In this document: positions 1 through 4,435 of the stretch, one piece after another
How positions within the stretch are numbered: the first letter of the stretch is position 1
Layout of the letters: every line of letters starts with the position of its first letter
Source of the DNA: Fidelibacterota bacterium 46_43
GTDB lineage: Bacteria > Fidelibacterota > Fidelibacteria > Fidelibacterales > Fidelibacteraceae
Reading direction: 5' to 3'
NCBI GenBank assembly: GCA_001509335.1
Contig: LGGY01000023.1
Coordinates: 1 to 8,171, forward strand
DNA: 8,171 nucleotides
The notes under the pieces: generated by a model
Told to the model about the DNA's origin: nothing
Database searches by the model: none
What the model saw: only the letters and a program-made list of their open reading frames with translations
Position numbers and translations under genes: made by a program

Positions 1-187
1 TACCTTCGATTTCATGATTACCAACGCCTCCAAAATCTATACGGAACAAGCCGATATCCTGATTACACCCGACCTTTCCGGCGCCAGCCGGGTGGATACG
101 GACCAAACACCGAAACTGATTGAAATTGGATATAAGGCGGGAAAGAAGATTCTTGATGATGAAAGTCGAAAGTCAAATATTGATTGA
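1..187 (+). CDS. Patatin-like phospholipase, C-terminal end only
   Basis: This is the last 61 codons of an open frame that begins before the window (codons start at base 2; stop TGA at 185-187). The visible protein contains ADILITPDLSG followed by a KLIEIGYKAG segment. This pattern, a beta strand with an acidic residue and then a helix ending 'ELI..GY.AA', is what I associate with the C-terminal end of bacterial patatin-like phospholipases of the RssA/NTE/PlpD type, which are serine-aspartate lipid acyl hydrolases. The catalytic Ser (GxSxG) and Asp motifs lie upstream and cannot be checked. The last eight codons (161-184) are made of two GAAAGTC heptamers running into the GATTGATT repeat, so the natural C terminus is probably repeat-derived. 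The assignment rests on a short tail and is moderate. Confidence 0.6.
   Translation, partial: TFDFMITNASKIYTEQADILITPDLSGASRVDTDQTPKLIEIGYKAGKKILDDESRKSNID
161..174. repeat. GAAAGTC heptamer, two perfect copies
   Basis: GAAAGTC occurs twice in tandem (161-167, 168-174). Both copies lie inside the end of the patatin-like reading frame and lead directly into the 9-mer array that starts at 181. It looks like the first unit of the repeat mosaic that fills the intergenic space. Confidence 0.6.
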
Positions 188-285
188 TTCGATTGATTAG
201 ATTGGGGGATTGGTTTGATTGGATGATTGAATAGATTGGATGATTGATTTGATTGATTTGATTGATTTGATTGATTCGATTGATT
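181..285. repeat. Degenerate 9-bp tandem repeat, TGATTGATT type
   Basis: Four perfect TGATTGATT units (241-249, 250-258, 259-267, 268-276) are followed by one CGATTGATT unit (277-285). Upstream, 181-240 holds decayed units: TGATTGATT (181-189), CGATTGATT (190-198), AGATTGGGG (199-207), then GATTGG-type units. The 9-bp period keeps one frame open on the reverse strand (NQS NQS NQS), which explains spurious long minus-strand reading frames here. The array begins on the stop codon of the patatin-like gene. Confidence 0.85.
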
Positions 286-306
286 CGCCAGGAGCGGAGT
301 GACGCC

Positions 307-320
307 AACTTCCAGCTTCT
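307..320. repeat. ARCTTCY heptamer, two copies
   Basis: AACTTCC (307-313) and AGCTTCT (314-320) are adjacent. The same heptamer family appears as a four-unit block at 462-489. Each of these two occurrences is preceded by a similar GC-rich linker ending GCC. Confidence 0.65.
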
Positions 321-325
321 TATAA

Positions 326-358
326 TGATTGATTCGATTGGTTTGATTGGGGGATTGG
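326..358. repeat. Second copy of the degenerate 9-mer segment
   Basis: This 33-bp segment matches 181-213 at 31 of 33 positions by my reading; the differences are at 341 (G versus A) and 344 (T versus A). It contains TGATTGATT, CGATTGGTT and TGATTGGGG in the same order. So more than a single unit has been duplicated, over a distance of 145 bp. Confidence 0.75.
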
Positions 359-360
359 AC

Positions 361-388
361 CACTTGTCACGTGTTACGCGTCACTTTT
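361..388. repeat. CACKTGT heptamer block, four degenerate units
   Basis: The 28 bp divide into CACTTGT, CACGTGT, TACGCGT and CACTTTT. Units share the 7-bp phase but differ at one to three positions, so this is a decayed heptamer tandem. Confidence 0.55.
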
Positions 389-390
389 TT

Positions 391-418
391 CAGTGGGCAG
401 TGGACAGTAGACAGCAGA
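391..418. repeat. CAGTGGA heptamer block, four units
   Basis: The 28 bp divide into CAGTGGG (391-397), CAGTGGA (398-404), CAGTAGA (405-411) and CAGCAGA (412-418). The stepwise change from one unit to the next is clear. The block is followed directly by GATTGATT-type sequence (419-445). Confidence 0.75.
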
Positions 419-445
419 TTGATTCGATTGATTGGATTGATTCAC
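419..445. repeat. Third GATTGATT-type segment
   Basis: The segment TTGATTCGATTGATTGG followed by ATTGATTC has the same word (GATTGATT/GATTCG) as the 9-mer arrays at 181-285 and 326-358. It precedes a GC-rich linker (CAGCGCAGCGAAGCC, 447-461). Confidence 0.65.
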
Positions 446-461
446 ACAGCGCAGCGAAGCC

Positions 462-489
462 AACTTCTAACTTCCAGCTTCTAGCTTCT
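462..489. repeat. ARCTTCY heptamer block, four units
   Basis: The 28 bp divide exactly into AACTTCT (462-468), AACTTCC (469-475), AGCTTCT (476-482) and AGCTTCT (483-489). It is the longer version of the two-unit block at 307-320. Confidence 0.8.
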
Positions 490-712
490 TTAATGGGATA
501 AATAGGATTTTTTTGATTTAGTTCAGGAATTATACGAGAGATGGAATATATGATTTCGGTTAGATAACGCCCCCCACCCCGAGGGTAAAATACACCGAAA
601 TGCAACATGAAGCAAGATAATATTATTATTAATATAAATGTATATATTAGAATGATGAATTGGATTGCACGGGTCAATGAACGTTCCGAACATTTGATAT
701 TCGCTACCTGAA

Positions 713-726
713 CCTCGTTCCTCGTT
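713..726. repeat. CCTCGTT heptamer, two perfect copies
   Basis: CCTCGTT is repeated in tandem at 713-719 and 720-726 and belongs to the same style of heptamer repeats. The word CCTCGTT occurs again at 786-792 inside the pyrimidine-rich stretch. Confidence 0.6.
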
Positions 727-738
727 ATTCAATCATTT

Positions 739-766
739 GGGCGGACACACAGGTCCACACCCTACG
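739..766. repeat. REP-like imperfect palindrome
   Basis: GGGCGGACACAC is followed by AGGTCCACACCCTACG. The arms GGGCGGAC and the complement of GTCC-ACACCC can pair through GGAC/GTCC and GGG/CCC with an asymmetric interior loop. From memory, very similar words (GGGCGGACACACAGGTCC with GCCCCTAC) are scattered between genes in many environmental genomes. This would be a slightly decayed single copy. Its function is unknown; it could form a weak hairpin in either transcript. Confidence 0.45.
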
Positions 767-829
767 CTCCCTCTCTCCCTCGTATCCTCGTTTCCCCCAA
801 ACTAAAACCCGGAGTTATTTACACCTTCG

Positions 830-877
830 CCCCATCATGCTCTCGTACCATTACACCCTCATATTCTCATACCCTCT
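830..877. repeat. Degenerate octamer array overlapping the yigZ 3' end
   Basis: Six 8-bp units run in phase: CCCCATCA (830-837), TGCTCTCG (838-845), TACCATTA (846-853), CACCCTCA (854-861), TATTCTCA (862-869) and TACCCTCT (870-877). The stop codon of yigZ (853-851) and its last eight sense codons lie inside the array. The units are related but not identical, so the period is more certain than the consensus. Confidence 0.55.
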
Positions 878-1456
878 CCCTGCCGTGACATTTTTTATAT
901 CCCGCTCCAAGCCGGACAGGTAAGTTTCATCAATTTCCACGGATATCCGGACGCTTTCTGTAAATTCCTGATTCAAACGGATGACAGGATAAGTATTCAG
1001 AATCCGCATAATAAGGGGATGTTCCTCGTATGTGCAGGTAATCTGAACCATCGTTCCCACTTCCTGGGTGATGATTTGTGCTTCTGATAAGGTAATATCA
1101 GCCGACTGTGAATAGGCTCTGACCAATCCGCCCGTCCCCAATTTGGTCCCGCCGAAATACCGGGTCACTACGACCAGCAGGTTGGTGACTTCGTATTTAT
1201 CCAGCATATCAAAAATGGGTTTTCCTGCTGTACCCGACGGTTCGCCATCATCACTGTACCGGAAAAGTTTATCTTTTTCCGTCCCCACACGCCAGGCATA
1301 ACAGTTGTGGGTGGCATCATAATACGTTTTTCGTATTTCTTTTAATATCATCTCCGCCTCATCTGCTGATGTAACGGGATAAGCATGTCCCATAAATTTG
1401 CTGCCCTTTTCTGTAAATTTGGTGTGGACTTCTTTTTTAATGGTTTTGAATTTCAT
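851..1456 (-). CDS. yigZ: YigZ/IMPACT-family protein (UPF0029 plus DUF1949)
   Basis: This is a 201-residue protein, close to the roughly 200 residues usual for bacterial YigZ. The N-terminal IMPACT (UPF0029) domain covers about residues 12-125 and shows the family signatures DGEPSGTAGKP (70-80) and RYFGGTKLGTGGLVRAY (99-115). The C-terminal part (about 136-195) fits the DUF1949 ferredoxin-like domain. The eukaryotic relative IMPACT regulates the kinase GCN2; the bacterial role is not settled, and nucleic-acid or ribosome binding has been proposed from structure. It is the third gene of a minus-strand operon. Its ATG overlaps the metalloprotease stop as ATGA (1456-1453), with no strong Shine-Dalgarno sequence, so translation is probably coupled. 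The last eight residues (RGYENMRV) are encoded by an octamer repeat array, which makes the extreme C terminus atypical. Confidence 0.93.
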   Translation of the reverse strand: MKFKTIKKEVHTKFTEKGSKFMGHAYPVTSADEAEMILKEIRKTYYDATHNCYAWRVGTEKDKLFRYSDDGEPSGTAGKPIFDMLDKYEVTNLLVVVTRYFGGTKLGTGGLVRAYSQSADITLSEAQIITQEVGTMVQITCTYEEHPLIMRILNTYPVIRLNQEFTESVRISVEIDETYLSGLERDIKNVTAGRGYENMRV

Positions 1457-2973
1457 TTCAGCAAGGTGAATTTTGCAGGAAACGTATGGTTGTCAAAGCG
1501 CAGAACTGCGATATATATACCGGATGCCAGCGTTTCCGGAAGGTTTGTGGTTACTGTGTGGAGCCCTGAACGGGTATCTTCCCGGGAAAGTGCCAGGCTG
1601 CGGATTTCCCGTCCCCGGATATCATATATGTCCATTTTCCCTTTTTCAGAATCATTTTTAAGATGATACCGGATGGATATAAAAGAGGGATCCGTGACAG
1701 GATTGGGGAAAAGGGAGAGGAGGGAGGATTCTCCTTCACGGATATCAAGGGTTATTCGGAGAGCTTCACCGGATGTGTACGCTTCTTCTGTTCCCAGAGC
1801 AATCAACAGATCCCAGGGGACACCGGTACCGCTGATGGTGGTAAAATCCCGTGATAAATCCACCGCTCCGATAACTGATTTTGAAACCCAGGCCTTCCCC
1901 GAGATTTTTCCCGGACTAAGAATCCTGATTTGAATACCGGGTGTGGTGATATGCTGGATTTTATAGAAACTTGAACTGAAGGGTTGCCCGTAGGTAACCA
2001 CCGTAAAGGAATCAGTCATGGAATAAGAGCTGAAGGTTCCGGCAGGGAATAGGAGGGGGGAATAGGTTTCACCATCGTCAAAGTGGGATAAATCCGGGAG
2101 ATAATCAGCATACAGATGCTCCATGCCCCATGCCGCCAAATGTTCAGACCAGCCCTTTGACCCGCTTTTTTCAGTCAGATAAGCGGTTATGGCAGGCCAT
2201 ACAGGTTGCTCTGCAATGGCGTTCCAAATGGCCGGTGAGGCTTCTCCGTTGTAACGGTCATTCAAAAAGAGGAGCCAGGTCACATTCTCGTAAATATAGT
2301 CATAGATGGGTTTTCCCCAGTCATTTACATAGCGCTCAACATACTGGAAATAGTCATTCACATCCGGATAGGCAACTTCTTCAATCCAGGTTGCCGACGT
2401 TTCATAAAACCACAGATCCTCTTTAAAATTCCAGATGCCGATACCTACCTGGAATACATGAAACAGTTCGTGCACACAGGTTACTTTCAGAGCTTCAAGT
2501 CCTTCAGTATAAAATCCGGTTCCGGTAAGTGTATGGTGAATTTCCGAGAAAGAGGTATAGGCTTTGGGTCGACCCGGCAGTGTTTTTGAGAGTTCAAGGG
2601 TTGTTTGTCCGTACACCCCGTATCCCAGGCGGTGAAAGTATATATCAATTTCCGGATTCCGGATGTCATCCACCGGGGGTTGGGGCAATCCCAGGGTATC
2701 TTTGAGCAAACGGTAGCCTCTTTCCAGATAAGTCCCGGCGAAGAGAATATAATCCGGTACACCCGAATCGGTAGAATAAATTTGGGGCACGGTGTCTTTT
2801 CCCGTGTTTGTATAGTGGAGGGCAAACAAACCTTCCGGTGAAATATATGTCTGATCCAGTCCGTCCGGCCGAAGATTCATTCCGCTTTTGGAAGGGGGAA
2901 TCAAGTGTCCCGGACCTCCAAAGAGGGCTGCAGCCACAAGAAAAAAAACGATGAATGTATTAAAATACCGCAT
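1453..2973 (-). CDS. Secreted HExxH metalloprotease with T9SS-type tail
   Basis: This 506-residue protein begins with a signal peptide (MRYFN, then a hydrophobic run to about residue 20). Residues about 40-300 form the putative catalytic domain. HELFH (168-172) is a zincin HExxH motif, and ETSATWIEE (191-199) supplies a likely glutamate third ligand, followed by YPDVNDY (202-208). This combination recalls the 'MXAN_6640 family putative metalloprotease' group; that match is from memory. Residues about 310-412 look like a beta-rich accessory region. The tail from about 418, with LFPNPV (420s), YDIRGREI and GIYI, matches a type A T9SS sorting domain, so the protein should cross the outer membrane by that system. 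It starts by a one-base overlap with the der stop (TAATG, 2975-2971) and lacks a strong ribosome site, so it depends on der translation. The substrate is unknown. Confidence 0.82.
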   Translation of the reverse strand: MRYFNTFIVFFLVAAALFGGPGHLIPPSKSGMNLRPDGLDQTYISPEGLFALHYTNTGKDTVPQIYSTDSGVPDYILFAGTYLERGYRLLKDTLGLPQPPVDDIRNPEIDIYFHRLGYGVYGQTTLELSKTLPGRPKAYTSFSEIHHTLTGTGFYTEGLEALKVTCVHELFHVFQVGIGIWNFKEDLWFYETSATWIEEVAYPDVNDYFQYVERYVNDWGKPIYDYIYENVTWLLFLNDRYNGEASPAIWNAIAEQPVWPAITAYLTEKSGSKGWSEHLAAWGMEHLYADYLPDLSHFDDGETYSPLLFPAGTFSSYSMTDSFTVVTYGQPFSSSFYKIQHITTPGIQIRILSPGKISGKAWVSKSVIGAVDLSRDFTTISGTGVPWDLLIALGTEEAYTSGEALRITLDIREGESSLLSLFPNPVTDPSFISIRYHLKNDSEKGKMDIYDIRGREIRSLALSREDTRSGLHTVTTNLPETLASGIYIAVLRFDNHTFPAKFTLLK

Positions 2974-4280
2974 TACTTCTTTTTAAAGGAAACTTTCAGG
3001 GGCACACCGGACAGGTCATAGAGTTCCCGGAGTTTGGATTCCAGAAAGCGCTTGTAGTGATCCTGAATCCAGGAGGGTTCATTGCAAAAGAATGCAATGT
3101 GTGGGGGACTGGTACGTACCTGGGCGACATATTTGATTTTTCCGTATTTGCTCCGGACAGACGGCGGAGGATTGTTGGCAATGATGCGGCCGAATACATC
3201 ATTGAGCTCCGATGTGGGTATTCGAATGTGCAAGCGTTCCCTTACGGCCAAAGCTTCATCCAGAACTTTCAGAAGGCGTTTCCGTTCCAGGGCGGAGATA
3301 AAAAAGACGGGGTAGTGCTTTAAGACGGGATATTCGTAATGGAGTGATTTGAGGTACATCCCTGCCGTGCGGGTCTCTTTTTCAATCAAATCCCATTTGT
3401 TCAGGGCAATGACCAATCCCTTGCCCCGTTCCTGAATTTCACGGATGATCTGCACATCCTGCCGCGAAAACCCCTTGGAAATATCCACAATCAGTATGCA
3501 CACATCACTGTGCTCGATGGTTTTTTTGGAGCGAACCAGGCTGTAGTATTCAATGGAATCACTGATACGGGTCCGTTTCCGGAGTCCTGCCGTATCCACA
3601 ATCTGTATTTGTTTCCCGTGATATTTAAAGGTACTGTCTACACTATCCCGTGTAGTGCCGGGGATATCTGTCACGATATGCCGTTCCATTCCTAAAAAGG
3701 CATTGGCCATGGTGGATTTTCCCGCGTTAGGCATGCCCAGAAGGGCCAGTTTGATATCCGGTTCCAGTTCCTGCCGGGGCATTTCTTCAGGAAGCCGTTT
3801 AATCACCTCATCCAATACATCACCCGTTGCCCGTCCCAGAAGGGCACTGACCATCAGGGGATCCCCCAGTCCAAGATTGTGGAATTCCCAAATCATGGAT
3901 TCATGTTTTACATCGTCGATTTTATTGACAACCGGGAGGATTTTTTTGTCCGAGCGCTTTAAAATCCGGGCGATTTCATGATCAATATGGGTAATACCCG
4001 TCGGACCATCCAGCAAAAAGAGGATAAGATCCGCTTCTTCGATGGCGATGAGTGCCTGTTTGCGAACATTATCTTCAATTTGATCTTTGGGATGAATCAT
4101 AATTCCACCCGTATCGATCAAGGTAAAATGTTTTCCGCTCCACTCCACATTCGCGTAAACCCTGTCCCGGGTTACGCCATCAGTTTTATCTACAATCGCC
4201 TTCCGTTCCCGAAGAATCCGGTTGAAAAGCGTTGATTTTCCCACATTCGGCCGTCCCACAATTGCAACCGTTGCTGCCAT
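2973..4280 (-). CDS. der: GTPase Der (EngA), ribosome assembly
   Basis: Der is a double-GTPase that acts in maturation of the 50S subunit. The 435-residue length is normal. Domain 1 has G1 GRPNVGKS (9-16), G2 DGVTRDR (34-40), G3 DTGG (56-59) and G4 NKID (119-122). Domain 2 has G1 GMPNAGKS (182-189), G2 PGTTRDS (207-213), G3 DTAG (229-232), G4 NKWD (294-297) and G5 SAL (329-331). Residues about 350-435 are the KH-like domain, ending in a basic KKK. The start is well supported: AGGAG (4291-4287) lies six bases before the ATG. It heads the minus-strand operon. The second P-loop has Met and Ala where the usual form is GRPNVGKS, but all catalytic positions are kept, so the protein should be active. 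Confidence 0.97.
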   Translation of the reverse strand: MAATVAIVGRPNVGKSTLFNRILRERKAIVDKTDGVTRDRVYANVEWSGKHFTLIDTGGIMIHPKDQIEDNVRKQALIAIEEADLILFLLDGPTGITHIDHEIARILKRSDKKILPVVNKIDDVKHESMIWEFHNLGLGDPLMVSALLGRATGDVLDEVIKRLPEEMPRQELEPDIKLALLGMPNAGKSTMANAFLGMERHIVTDIPGTTRDSVDSTFKYHGKQIQIVDTAGLRKRTRISDSIEYYSLVRSKKTIEHSDVCILIVDISKGFSRQDVQIIREIQERGKGLVIALNKWDLIEKETRTAGMYLKSLHYEYPVLKHYPVFFISALERKRLLKVLDEALAVRERLHIRIPTSELNDVFGRIIANNPPPSVRSKYGKIKYVAQVRTSPPHIAFFCNEPSWIQDHYKRFLESKLRELYDLSGVPLKVSFKKK

Positions 4281-4435
4281 ATATGTCTCCTGTCAATTCG
4301 CCGGAAATTATCATTTTTTCAGGGTTTATCCCACTAAAAGCATGAATTCAACCTGTTGAACACTTTTTAGATGACAAACACGGGATAAAATTTTTACATT
4401 CTCAAAATATCTAAGATGATATATGAGGTAAAACG
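4281..4435. promoter_or_regulatory. Divergent control region between der operon and protease-bioY unit
   Basis: These 155 bp must hold promoters for both operons, because the genes on each side point outward. The ribosome sites are visible at both ends: AGGAG for der (minus strand, 4291-4287) and GAGGT for the protease (4425-4429, six bases before ATG). The central part is AT-rich. I cannot assign -35/-10 boxes with confidence; candidate TTGAAY and GATAAA words occur on both strands but with different spacing (15 and 21 bp). Confidence 0.6.
4325..4389. promoter_or_regulatory. Extended dyad: three nested inverted-repeat pairs
   Basis: Three pairs of inverted words lie in mirror order around a centre at 4353/4354. 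TTCAAC (4347-4352) pairs with GTTGAA (4355-4360), separated by only CT. CTAAAA (4334-4339) pairs with TTTTAG (4365-4370). TTTATCCC (4325-4332) pairs with GGGATAAA (4382-4389). The gaps between words differ on the two sides. The inner 14-bp palindrome resembles a dimeric repressor operator. The outer words may instead be matching promoter elements facing each way. No specific regulator is recognised. Confidence 0.5.

Larger units (their letters stand above)
188..850. other. Gene-free convergent intergenic region filled with short repeats
   Basis: Over 660 bp lie between the stop of the plus-strand patatin-like gene and the stop of the minus-strand yigZ. Every open frame here is either low-complexity repeat translation or lacks a plausible start and composition, so I see no gene. 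The contents in order are: 9-mer arrays (to 358), 7-mer blocks (361-489), a unique AT-rich stretch (about 490-700, including a run of A/T around 616-655), CCTCGTT heptamers (713-726), a REP-like palindrome (739-766), pyrimidine-rich imperfect repeats (762-796) and an octamer array running into yigZ (830-877). I do not see a convincing stem-plus-T-run terminator for either convergent gene. Confidence 0.75.

Noticed and set aside
37..363. A 108-residue minus-strand open frame rich in NQS repeats
   Set aside because: It is a translation of the 9-bp TGATTGATT array on the reverse strand. The 9-bp period keeps the frame open automatically. There is no ribosome site, and the frame also runs antisense through the patatin-like gene end.
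161..489. A CRISPR array
   Set aside because: The units are 7-9 bp and directly adjacent, with no 25-40 bp repeat separated by unique spacers, and there are no cas genes.
390..732. Two overlapping minus-strand open frames of 95 and 69 residues
   Set aside because: They cross heptamer blocks and AT-rich DNA, have no recognisable domain or good start context, and overlap one another. They look like chance frames between convergent genes.
4393..4421. A promoter with TTTACA as -35 directly before the cysteine protease gene
   Set aside because: The matching -10 would fall at 4416-4421, leaving a leader too short to include the GAGGT ribosome site at 4425-4429 in a sensible position.
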